Positions 55,672-63,708 of a stretch of 64,000 nt of DNA are shown in pieces. Made by a program: the position numbers and the translations under genes. The stretch is from Sedimentibacter sp. GTDB taxonomy: Bacteria; Bacillota; Clostridia; Tissierellales; Sedimentibacteraceae. The notes beneath the pieces are model-generated. The model did no database searches and had not been told where the DNA came from. It saw nothing but the letters and a program-made list of their open reading frames with translations. The stretch spans positions 62,001 through 126,000 of the forward strand of contig JAHDLA010000015.1 in assembly GCA_018436705.1 (NCBI GenBank), in the 5' to 3' direction. How positions within the stretch are numbered: the stretch's first letter is position 1; every line of letters begins with the position of its first letter.

Positions 55672-55935
55672 ATGTATGTTATTTTAGTATATGATTTCGG
55701 CGAAAACAGGGTGGCAAAAGCTCTGAAAACGTGCAGAAAATATTTGACATGGGTTCAAAATTCAGTGTTTGAAGGTGAAATTACCGAAGGGAATTTAAAA
55801 AAACTAAAAAAAGAATTGGAAAGCAAGATGAATAAGGAACAAGATTCCCTGATTATATACACCCTAAGCAAAAATAAATATAGCGATAAAGAAATAATAG
55901 GATTTGAGAAAAACAAACCTACTGTATTTTTCTAA
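55672..55935 (+). CDS. cas2: Cas2
   Basis: An 87-residue ferredoxin-fold structural partner of Cas1. MYVILVYDFGENRVAKALKTC and NSVFEGEITEGNLKKL fit the family well. It ends directly at the array 2 leader, whose first inverted repeat starts at the stop codon. Confidence 0.94.
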   Translation: MYVILVYDFGENRVAKALKTCRKYLTWVQNSVFEGEITEGNLKKLKKELESKMNKEQDSLIIYTLSKNKYSDKEIIGFEKNKPTVFF

Positions 55936-56097
55936 TGTCGACCTGTAATAAGGTAAAAATACCGGAGGATCGACATTATGTAAGAAATAAGAAAAAGATT
56001 GAAAAGTACATGGTAATTATACTGCATTGCTATTTTTGCAGAGTTTATAGTTATGTGAAATATAATTTTAAATGGCTAAATTTAGCCCAAAATATGG
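55934..56097 (+). promoter_or_regulatory. Leader of CRISPR array 2
   Basis: AATGTCGA (55934-55941) and TCGACATT (55970-55977) are an exact inverted repeat that encloses GGTAAAAATACC; GGCTAAATTTAGCC (56074-56087) lies ten bases before repeat 1. The layout matches the array 1 leader, and the distance from TCGACATT to repeat 1 is the same within one base. TTGCAG and TATAAT (56036-56066, 19-base gap) may form the promoter. Confidence 0.78.
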
Positions 56098-56902
56098 GAT
56101 TTATAATACCTATGAGGAATTGGAACTATTACTCCAATCTGCACCAGTCCCATAAGTTGCGATTTATAATACCTATGAGGAATTGGAACACATCAGTTGC
56201 AGGCAACATGGCAATAGACCTCGACGATTTATAATACCTATGAGGAATTGGAACTCTTTTTGAACTGTTGTAAGACAATTTGATTTATTTGATTTATAAT
56301 ACCTATGAGGAATTGGAACTTTTTCTAATAACATTTCCATCAACTGTAATAAAAGATTTATAATACCTATGAGGAATTGGAACCCAAAACCATCGGAAGA
56401 TACATTCTATATAGTATCAAGATTTATAATACCTATGAGGAATTGGAACATATCTAAATCAACCAATAGGATAAGACGATATATAGATTTATAATACCTA
56501 TGAGGAATTGGAACAAAAATTAACTGTTTTTTTCTCTCCCCAACCATCGTTGATTTATAATACCTATGAGGAATTGGAACTTTTTTTTTATAAAGTCTCA
56601 CCGTTTACGAAACAGCGATTTATAATACCTATGAGGAATTGGAACATTCTCCTATTATGCGCTGTAATTGCATTTGTTGTAGATTTATAATACCTATGAG
56701 GAATTGGAACTATTGTTCTTGCAATTCTTTTAGCAACGCAGGATAGATTTATAATACCTATGAGGAATTGGAACTTTCACCAAAAAACAACCCATTTATG
56801 GGCTGTTCGATTTATAATACCTATGAGGAATTGGAACTAGTATTCAGTCAAGAATTCCGCTACCGCTTCTCTAGATTTATAATACCTATGAGGAATTGGA
56901 AC
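56098..56902 (+). CRISPR. CRISPR array 2 (13 repeats, 12 spacers)
   Basis: The 29-base unit begins GATTTATAATACC, continues TATGAGG and ends AATTGGAAC. It differs from array 1 at three positions (5, 17 and 26). Spacers are 34-37 bases. All 13 repeats read identical. The crRNA tag would be ATTGGAAC. A possible further spacer (56903-56938) is followed by sequence that starts GATTT but then diverges. Confidence 0.97.
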
Positions 56903-56971
56903 GATATTTCTTGTGAATGTACTTGCTTGGCAAAGCCTTGATTTTACATAAATTGCATTATTTTGAGCCGA

Positions 56972-57000
56972 TTGAAAAGAATGTAATATTATGTTATAAT
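56972..57000 (+). promoter_or_regulatory. Promoter of the type III operon
   Basis: TTGAAA (56972-56977), a 17-base spacer and TATAAT (56995-57000), identical in both hexamers and spacing to the type I-B promoter. The start would be near 57007, with an 87-base leader. Confidence 0.72.
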
Positions 57001-57093
57001 TACAGGAAACGATTTCTCTATTTGAGAGGCTATTCCGCACAATAAATTCACTGTTTAAATAACTAACATTAATTTATGAAAGGAAGATATAAA

Positions 57094-58080
57094 ATGGGTG
57101 AAAATACTGAGAAAGATTATGAAAAAGCGTTTGAAAAAATTTTTAACAATTATAATTACATGAATCGAATGATAGTAGAAGAAATGGAAATTGCATCAGA
57201 GCATACCTGCTTAACAGGTAATCACAGAGAGTTAATGTGGATGGATTTATTCAGGCGTATTATTCCAAAAAAATATTCGATATCGCAGGGAGTAATGATT
57301 ATTGATTCAGAAGGACATATTTCAAAAGAAGTAGATATTGCTGTGTATGATGATGGGTATACTCCCTATATTTTTCAGTATAATACTTTGAAATTTATAC
57401 CTATTGAGGCAGTGGCAGTTGTTATTGAATGTAAAAGCAAAGACTATAATAAGGACAAATTAATAGACTGGGCAAAATCTATAGAAATGCTAATTCCTAA
57501 GGATTCTGGGATTGCTCGTATGGTTGGTGGACATACTTTAGGAATAACAAATCAGACTCAGAAGAAAACTAATCCTATAAAAATTTTAGCTTCTATTAAA
57601 ACGCTTAATAAAAAAGATGCTATAGAAAAAAATAAAGAAGAACTTGGAAATTATTTTGACTTTATCATTTTAGAAAAGGAAAAAGAAAAAAATAATAAAG
57701 GACTTGAAATATATATAAAAAATATTGATATGAAATTGGGCTGGTGGAGCAATGTTTTGAATATGGGGGCAAGTAGGCAAAGCGCTAAGGATAATAAATT
57801 GCATATTTTTAAAATTTCAAAAAATAAAGAAAATAAAGTGCAGGAATTTAATAGAGAGGATTATATGGAGTTAAAGTTTGACAATGATAATTGTCTTATC
57901 AATACTTTAGAAGATTTAGAGGTTAAGGATAACCCTCTGCTTTCTTTAAATTTTCAATTAAACCAATTGTTAATGCTTATAAATAACCCAATGATGTTTC
58001 CTCACTTCGCATATGCTCAAAAATTTAATGAGATTGCAGAAAAAATTAAAGACAATAATGACAATAAAGAATGCAAATAG
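57094..58080 (+). CDS. Predicted PD-(D/E)XK nuclease, DUF6602-like
   Basis: A 328-residue protein; the ATG at 57094 follows AAAGGAAG. Residues 40-115 resemble DUF6602: GNHRELMWMDLF (E46), SISQGVMIIDSEG, KEVDIAVYDD (D81), and VAVVIECKS (E112, K114). The spacing D-x30-ExK with an upstream Glu is that of restriction-like nucleases. The C-terminal part is charged and repetitive in Lys/Glu/Asn. It is the first gene of the type III operon. Such proteins occur in defence islands; here it could be an effector or a neighbour. No CARF or SAVED domain was seen. Confidence 0.65.
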   Translation: MGENTEKDYEKAFEKIFNNYNYMNRMIVEEMEIASEHTCLTGNHRELMWMDLFRRIIPKKYSISQGVMIIDSEGHISKEVDIAVYDDGYTPYIFQYNTLKFIPIEAVAVVIECKSKDYNKDKLIDWAKSIEMLIPKDSGIARMVGGHTLGITNQTQKKTNPIKILASIKTLNKKDAIEKNKEELGNYFDFIILEKEKEKNNKGLEIYIKNIDMKLGWWSNVLNMGASRQSAKDNKLHIFKISKNKENKVQEFNREDYMELKFDNDNCLINTLEDLEVKDNPLLSLNFQLNQLLMLINNPMMFPHFAYAQKFNEIAEKIKDNNDNKECK

Positions 58081-58092
58081 ATGGAGGATAAG

Positions 58093-59226
58093 ATGGCAGT
58101 TTATGCTTATATAGATGTATCTCAAAAGCAGGAGTACATATATAAAGATAGTAAGTTATCAAATAATTTATATAATTCATTTACAATTAAGGCAATCACA
58201 GAAAAACTTGAAATAGATAAATTAAAAGGAAAAAATAAAATCATATATTTAAGCAGTTATGTAGATGATGATAAATTTATCTTTTCTGGAGGAGGGAATA
58301 GTGTTATTCGCTTTAATAATTCAGAAGAGGCGAAAAAATTTGTAAAGGAATATTCTTTTGATGTGTTGAAAAAGTATCCGCAAATTGAATTGTATATCAG
58401 TCTAATTGATGATAGTGATATTTCTTATGATACTAATAACAGAGAAATGCTAATATTAGAAAAGTTAAAAGAAAAATCAGATTATTTGAAAGACGAGAGA
58501 AAATCAAGATTTAAAAGATGGACGTATGGAATAGAGCAGCTTGACGGTAATGGAAACCCTATTGAATTTTATTCCAAAAATGTGGAAAGCAAGAAATTTG
58601 TAAGGAAATATTTATTTGACAAATTTGAAGAGCAATTAAATGGTATTGCTACAATAACAGAAGAATTAAAACAATATAAAAAGGACGAAAAAGGTAAGAG
58701 TTATATTGGTGTTATTTCAATTGACGGAAATAAAATGGGTGAGATGATAAAAAAATACATTAATAGTTTTACAGAGCTCAAGGATTTCAGTAACTTAATA
58801 GAAGAAATTTATTTTAAGTCAATTGTGGGTGCATTTAAGGAATACAAGAAACAAGAGGAAACAGAATTGCTGTTAATGACACCTGTCTTGCAGGCCGGAG
58901 ATGATATTTGCTTAATAGTTGAGGCAGAGCATGCCATAGGAATCGCGCATAACATTATTAAAAAGATAGAAGAAATATCATCTTTGAGAGATGATTTGAA
59001 AAAGTATACAGGCTCCGGATGTTTGACTGCATGTGCAGGTGTTGCCATAGCAAGGTATACATACCCTTTTTTTGAACTTGTTAAAATTGCCGAGAATATG
59101 TGCCATGAAGCGAAGGAAGCCATATATTTGTCAGAGCATCCGGAAACACCAAAATCATTTATTCAGTGGGAAATTGTTCAGAGTCAGGTGGATATGGGAA
59201 TATTATTTAATGAAAAGAAATATTAA
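58093..59226 (+). CDS. cas10: Small HD-less Cas10 (type III-D-like)
   Basis: A 377-residue Cas10; the ATG at 58093 has GGAGG five bases upstream and is preferred to ATG 58081. Palm 1 starts YAYIDVSQKQEYIYKDSKL and SGGGNSVIRF, and palm 2 has ISIDGNKMGE (D211) and the GGDD site as AGDD (268-271), then GVAIARYTYPFFELVKIAENM, a clear Cas10 mark. No HD domain and no long helical C-domain are present, so it cannot cut DNA by HD but retains both catalytic Asp of the cyclase. Following gene overlaps by 17 bases. Confidence 0.83.
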   Translation: MAVYAYIDVSQKQEYIYKDSKLSNNLYNSFTIKAITEKLEIDKLKGKNKIIYLSSYVDDDKFIFSGGGNSVIRFNNSEEAKKFVKEYSFDVLKKYPQIELYISLIDDSDISYDTNNREMLILEKLKEKSDYLKDERKSRFKRWTYGIEQLDGNGNPIEFYSKNVESKKFVRKYLFDKFEEQLNGIATITEELKQYKKDEKGKSYIGVISIDGNKMGEMIKKYINSFTELKDFSNLIEEIYFKSIVGAFKEYKKQEETELLLMTPVLQAGDDICLIVEAEHAIGIAHNIIKKIEEISSLRDDLKKYTGSGCLTACAGVAIARYTYPFFELVKIAENMCHEAKEAIYLSEHPETPKSFIQWEIVQSQVDMGILFNEKKY

Positions 59227-59593
59227 TGAAAAGTACCATATAAAACCTTTGTGTGTTAAACAGACAAATTGTGTAGTCAATGGCATTTTTAGTTATAATT
59301 CTTTTATTGAAATCATTAAAAAGCTTCAAGAGGATGATGAAAATGCAATTAGTAGCTCTTTTTTAGATAAGTTAAAGAAAAATATATATAATGGCAAAGA
59401 CCAGTATGAGATGTTTATAGATACAAATGCAAATGAAAAAAATTATTTGATAGAGTTGTTTAAAAAGGGCTTTTCTAATGATATGGATAATAAAAACAGT
59501 GAGTATATGATTTATTGTGAAAATTCTTTTTATACATATATTTTAAATGATGTTCTGGAAATATTGCCGTTTATGTGGAAAAGGGAGAAATAG
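59210..59593 (+). CDS. Unknown 127-residue protein, possible Cas11-like small subunit
   Basis: The ATG at 59210 lies inside the cas10 end. The product is acidic-basic mixed, with helices predicted from YNSFIEIIKKLQEDDENA and FLDKLKKNIYN, and ends LEILPFMWKREK. Position between cas10 and the first cas7 is where the small subunit is usually encoded. No family recognised; Cas11 is inference from place and size. Confidence 0.5.
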   Translation: MKRNINEKYHIKPLCVKQTNCVVNGIFSYNSFIEIIKKLQEDDENAISSSFLDKLKKNIYNGKDQYEMFIDTNANEKNYLIELFKKGFSNDMDNKNSEYMIYCENSFYTYILNDVLEILPFMWKREK

Positions 59594-59594
59594 C

Positions 59595-60347
59595 ATGAGT
59601 GAAATGAATGAATATAAAATAGAAGTTGAGATTTTAAGTGAGGCTATTTTTACAAGTGGAGAAAAAGAAAGAAATCTTGTGCAGTCTAGGGCACAGACAG
59701 ATTCAAATGGATTCGTATATTTTCATGGTAAAACATTAAAAGGCCAGTTAAAGAGGCAAGCTTTTTGGTTGCTGGGTCAATATGCAAAACTTGATATTAG
59801 GAAGGCTGATTCATTTCTTAAGTCAATTATTAAATTATTTGGTATTAACTCTAATGAAATAATAAATATTAATAATAGATATGGTCTTGAGTATTCAGGT
59901 GAATATAATAGATCAGGTCTTATGAGGCTAAGCAATCTTGAATTAGACGAAAAGGTTAGAAATTATTTTATTGCTTGCCAAATAGAAGATGAAGCAAATG
60001 GATATTATAGAATTTCGCCACATGATTTAATTGAAGCTCAAACTCATGTACGCACAGGTATTCAGCTGGAAGATGGTGTAATTAAAAATAAAATGCTTAA
60101 TACCTTTCATACAGTAAGAAAAGGTCTTGTTTTTTATTCTTCGGTATCTTTTGAAAATGAAATTGATGATGCAGATTCATTAATTGATGATTTAGCAAAG
60201 ATTGTATACTCGTTCAGAAGAATCGGAGCAGGTATTCACAGGGGAAGAGGAGAGATAAAATCTCGGTTGCTTATTAGTACAAATAAAAATGAAGAACCTT
60301 ACTATGAATTTAAATATAAGGGGGACAGAAATTATGCATCTATATAG
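59595..60347 (+). CDS. Cas7-like RAMP (Csm3 type)
   Basis: A 250-residue RAMP. The ATG at 59595 follows AAGGGAGAAATAGC. FHGKTLKGQLKRQAFWL is the RAMP G-x-x-x-K/R-G-x-x-R motif, and IVYSFRRIGAGIHRGRGEI is the C-terminal glycine-rich loop (residues ~205-222). SGEYNRSGLMRLSNLEL may be the insertion thumb. Backbone subunit of the type III complex. It overlaps the next gene by 14 bases. Confidence 0.8.
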   Translation: MSEMNEYKIEVEILSEAIFTSGEKERNLVQSRAQTDSNGFVYFHGKTLKGQLKRQAFWLLGQYAKLDIRKADSFLKSIIKLFGINSNEIININNRYGLEYSGEYNRSGLMRLSNLELDEKVRNYFIACQIEDEANGYYRISPHDLIEAQTHVRTGIQLEDGVIKNKMLNTFHTVRKGLVFYSSVSFENEIDDADSLIDDLAKIVYSFRRIGAGIHRGRGEIKSRLLISTNKNEEPYYEFKYKGDRNYASI

Positions 60348-61950
60348 GATTATTACGATTGAAAGTCTGGAGCCCATAAAAATAGGTTCCGGAGGAAATA
60401 AAAGTACATACAGCGAACCAACAAAGGACTATATACCTGGAACTACTATACGAGGGGCACTTATTGGAAAACTTGTCAGATTAAAATTCTTTAATGACAA
60501 AACAAAGCAGGATTTTTTGCTGGGGATGGAATGCTACAATGCTTATCCGTATTTTAATGAAAATTATTATATACCGGCCCCTTTACATATGCGTACTGAT
60601 AAGCATGAATGGAGAAAAGCTAAAGCAGGTGTGGAAAAAAAGAAAGACTTTGAATTATCAAATATGTTTTGCAATGATAAAGCAGAAAAAAACAAACTGG
60701 AATTCCCGTTTGTAAATGTATCAGGTGAGTTTCTTAAAGGTAAAAAAATTAAAAAAGAATACAGAATGCATCATTTTATGTATAAATCGGGTTCTGAAGA
60801 TAAAGAGAAGGAAAATTTATTTCGTTATGAGGCCATTTGTAAAGGACAAGACTTTAAAGCTATTATTAGATATGATGAAAAGTTGGAAAAGTACATAAAT
60901 GTCTTGTTGACAGGAAATCAGATAGTATATCTTGGAGGATCAAAAGGCTCAGGATACGGAAAAAGCTGTATAACGTCAACGGAACCTATCAATGATATTA
61001 AAGGTGTGCAAAAAGAGTTAGGCATAGGTTTCAGCAGAGAGGAAAGTAGAAAGGACATATTTATAACATGCCTTTCGGATTGCCTTTTTAGGAATGAGTT
61101 TGGACAGCCCATTAATCATGTTCCTGAAGAGCTCATACTTAATGGTATACACAAGACAGCTAAATTGGAGAAACAATTTATTCAGAGTGCTAAAACAGAA
61201 GGTTACAATACAACATGGAGGGCAAGGTATCCTAAAGAAACTACTATAAAAGCTGGTTCCATATTTAAATATTCATTTGAAGAAGAACTGACAGCTAATG
61301 AAGTTAACAGTCTAATAGAATATTTGGAGAAAAAGCCTGTAGGAGAACGCACCTGTGAAGGATATGGCTGGCTGGGTGTGAATATAAAGTATCCTAAAAA
61401 GATACTTATTCATGAGGAGCGAGCTAAAAAGGATGTAGATTTAGACTGTTTATTGCGAAGTGATAAATCGAAAAAGGTTATGGAAATTATTATATCAGGA
61501 ATGGATGAAGCTAAAGAGCGTTGGCTTAAAATGTTATTTAAGCAATTAATTTCAGAAAAAGAAACACATAATACACAAGAGAAAATTGTTATCAGCAATG
61601 CACTAAATAAGCATCAGTTAAGAAATATGGAGGAGCTATTAAAGTATGTAAAAACACAAGATAATGAAGATGATACATCTCATAAGAGAGAGGATATATT
61701 AATGGAGCGTCACTATATAAATGATAAAAACCTTTTTTCTCTGTACGAATGCAACTTTAAAGAAATTTACAGATTCATAAATAACGGTAAAATTAATAAT
61801 AAATTAAAGAATTTTGCAGAGCTAAAGCTGACATCACAGCAAGGTAAATTATTCTATTATAAAGATATTGATAAAGAGAATGCATCAAAAAAATTTATTA
61901 AGGAATTGCTGTTAGCGAGCCTGTATATTGAACGTATGAGGAGGGCTTGA
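60334..61950 (+). CDS. csx10: Csx10-like RAMP (Cas5 of type III-D) with C-terminal extension
   Basis: A 538-residue RAMP; the ATG at 60334 has AGGGGGACAG upstream. ITIESLEPIKIGSGG and YIPGTTIRGALIGKL are the family signature of Csx10. YLGGSKGSGYGKS near residue 205 and CEGYGWLGVNI near 350 are two glycine-rich loops, so two RAMP folds are joined. The last ~170 residues are helical and charged, longer than usual. It likely caps the crRNA tag. Family by motif; no search run. Confidence 0.78.
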   Translation: MHLYRIITIESLEPIKIGSGGNKSTYSEPTKDYIPGTTIRGALIGKLVRLKFFNDKTKQDFLLGMECYNAYPYFNENYYIPAPLHMRTDKHEWRKAKAGVEKKKDFELSNMFCNDKAEKNKLEFPFVNVSGEFLKGKKIKKEYRMHHFMYKSGSEDKEKENLFRYEAICKGQDFKAIIRYDEKLEKYINVLLTGNQIVYLGGSKGSGYGKSCITSTEPINDIKGVQKELGIGFSREESRKDIFITCLSDCLFRNEFGQPINHVPEELILNGIHKTAKLEKQFIQSAKTEGYNTTWRARYPKETTIKAGSIFKYSFEEELTANEVNSLIEYLEKKPVGERTCEGYGWLGVNIKYPKKILIHEERAKKDVDLDCLLRSDKSKKVMEIIISGMDEAKERWLKMLFKQLISEKETHNTQEKIVISNALNKHQLRNMEELLKYVKTQDNEDDTSHKREDILMERHYINDKNLFSLYECNFKEIYRFINNGKINNKLKNFAELKLTSQQGKLFYYKDIDKENASKKFIKELLLASLYIERMRRA

Positions 61951-61951
61951 T

Positions 61952-63289
61952 ATGAGCGGTGAATATAATAAAATTATTACATACAAATTTGAGCTTATAG
62001 CTGAATCTCCTTTGTATTTTGGAGGAAGTAAGCTTGGAAATCTGGTGAAAGATTCTAGAGATGTTCCAATACTATTTGGAAATTCAATAGGAGGAGCTTT
62101 AAGAAGTTACCTTAATTCAGTAGAAATGGCAGACAGTGTGTACAAGCTTATGGGCGGAAGTGCAAATAATGAGTTCGTGGAGAGCAAAATATACATAAGT
62201 GACGGTGAAGTTCAATGTAATAAAATTTTTAAAAAAGAAGGAACTCAAATAGAGCCATCGCTGGGAAGCGCTAAGGAAAATAATAAATATACTTTTGAGT
62301 ATATTCCGAAGGGAAGTATAATTACTTTTCAAGTGGAATGCGAAGTAATTACTCAACAAGAAGAACGTGATTTCAACAAAGTAATCGGAACATGGAGAGC
62401 TGGTTTTGATAATAGCACGCTTAAGTTTGGAGGACAGCAAAGCAATGGATTTGGAATGGTTAAAATAAAATCACTGGAAGTGAGGGAAAATATTTTTTCT
62501 TCTGAAGAAGCTTTAAATAAATATATTTTCTCTTTAGATGAAGTGAAATTTGAGCCTGTTAAAGACTATCTTGAAGCGTATAAGCTTAAAAAAGAAAATC
62601 ATATTACATTTTCCATGCAGGGTTCTTTCCCTTATGGAGTTTATCAGAATTTTGTGGATAAGGATAATCAGCAATTAACAGGACTGCAAAAATCTGAAGG
62701 GCTTTATTATTTGCCGGCTACAAGTATTAAGGGACTTATTCGCAATGAAGTCAGAATATTGTTGAGCAAATTTTTACATGATAACGATGAGGCCATTGAA
62801 CAAAAGGTTGATGAAATATTTGGAAACCAGGAAGCTAAAGGTAGAGTAGTTTTTTATGATGTTGTGCTGGAAAATGGCAGTGAGATAAAAACAAAAAGGT
62901 ATTGCAGCGATAAGAAGAAATTTGTAGAGTCAGAAGAATCTATTTATATAAAAATAGACAGGCTTACGGGTGCTGCTTTTGACGGAGCTATGAAAAGGCA
63001 AAAGGAAGTTTGCGGAAACGGTACGTTTAAATGTCAGCTTGTTAACTGCAAGTCTGAAGATAATCCTTATATATTTCCGCTAATATATGTATTAAATAGA
63101 ATAGGAAGGGGTCTTGTTCCTGTGGGAGGCAGAACTTCCATAGGCTTAGGACAGTTTTTTGGTAAAGAAATTAATTTAAACGGACTTTTAAAAGAATGTA
63201 TTTCAATTGAAGAAAATTTTTCATCAGAGCAAACTAATACGCTTAAAGAGCACTATAACTCATTTGAAAGGTGGTGCCGTCAATGTTAG
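61952..63289 (+). CDS. Tandem Cas7-Cas7 fusion RAMP
   Basis: A 445-residue protein with two Csm3-like domains. Domain 1 (1-175): PLYFGGSKLGNLVKDSRDVP, GNSIGGALRSYL and loop KFGGQQSNGFGMVKI. Domain 2 (200-445): YYLPATSIKGLIRNEVRIL, KIDRLTGAAFDGAM (residues ~334-347, the Csm3-type catalytic and thumb region), and VPVGGRTSIGLGQF. The fusion recalls the chain that led to type III-E, though that link is inference. Follows csx10 directly. Confidence 0.82.
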   Translation: MSGEYNKIITYKFELIAESPLYFGGSKLGNLVKDSRDVPILFGNSIGGALRSYLNSVEMADSVYKLMGGSANNEFVESKIYISDGEVQCNKIFKKEGTQIEPSLGSAKENNKYTFEYIPKGSIITFQVECEVITQQEERDFNKVIGTWRAGFDNSTLKFGGQQSNGFGMVKIKSLEVRENIFSSEEALNKYIFSLDEVKFEPVKDYLEAYKLKKENHITFSMQGSFPYGVYQNFVDKDNQQLTGLQKSEGLYYLPATSIKGLIRNEVRILLSKFLHDNDEAIEQKVDEIFGNQEAKGRVVFYDVVLENGSEIKTKRYCSDKKKFVESEESIYIKIDRLTGAAFDGAMKRQKEVCGNGTFKCQLVNCKSEDNPYIFPLIYVLNRIGRGLVPVGGRTSIGLGQFFGKEINLNGLLKECISIEENFSSEQTNTLKEHYNSFERWCRQC

Positions 63290-63699
63290 AGTTAAATTCA
63301 CTGGAAAATATATTTGAGCAAAATGAATTTACCAAAGAATATTATTATTTGGCTTATTTATTCGATAAGGTTATATTCGGAAGAGAAAATGATTTAGGAT
63401 ACTCTATGCTTATGAAAGCTGCAAAAGAAGGACAAGTTTTGGAAATCCATTTATTTAATGGGGAAAAGGAAGTATTTGCTTCAAGGAAAGGTGAAGAATA
63501 TGTAGTATATGATCCACTTTTTCATGAAAAACCAGAAGTGAATAATAATGTTATTACGCGTTATTATAAGTTGATTCAAGGCTTACAAGATAGTTCAAAT
63601 TCTAAATACGATACGCTCACAGTTAAAGAGTATATATCTTATGATGAAAAGTCATACATGGCTTATGTAGAAAAAACTGTTTTGTGTGCTTTAGATTAG
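63283..63699 (+). CDS. Csx19-like protein (TIGR03984 type)
   Basis: A 138-residue protein; the ATG at 63283 has AAAGGTGG eight bases upstream and overlaps the previous stop by seven bases. YLFDKVIFGRENDLG and VLEIHLFNGEKEVFASR look like the csx19 pattern (a Gly-Arg turn, then a Phe-Asn and acid-basic strand). csx19 is a typical member of type III-D loci. Role in the complex is not defined. Confidence 0.6.
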   Translation: MLELNSLENIFEQNEFTKEYYYLAYLFDKVIFGRENDLGYSMLMKAAKEGQVLEIHLFNGEKEVFASRKGEEYVVYDPLFHEKPEVNNNVITRYYKLIQGLQDSSNSKYDTLTVKEYISYDEKSYMAYVEKTVLCALD

Positions 63700-63708
63700 G
63701 AGGGCAAA

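Noticed and set aside
56903..56960. Possible 14th repeat of array 2
   Set aside because: A spacer-sized gap is followed by GATTT at the expected place, but only the first five bases agree with the repeat.
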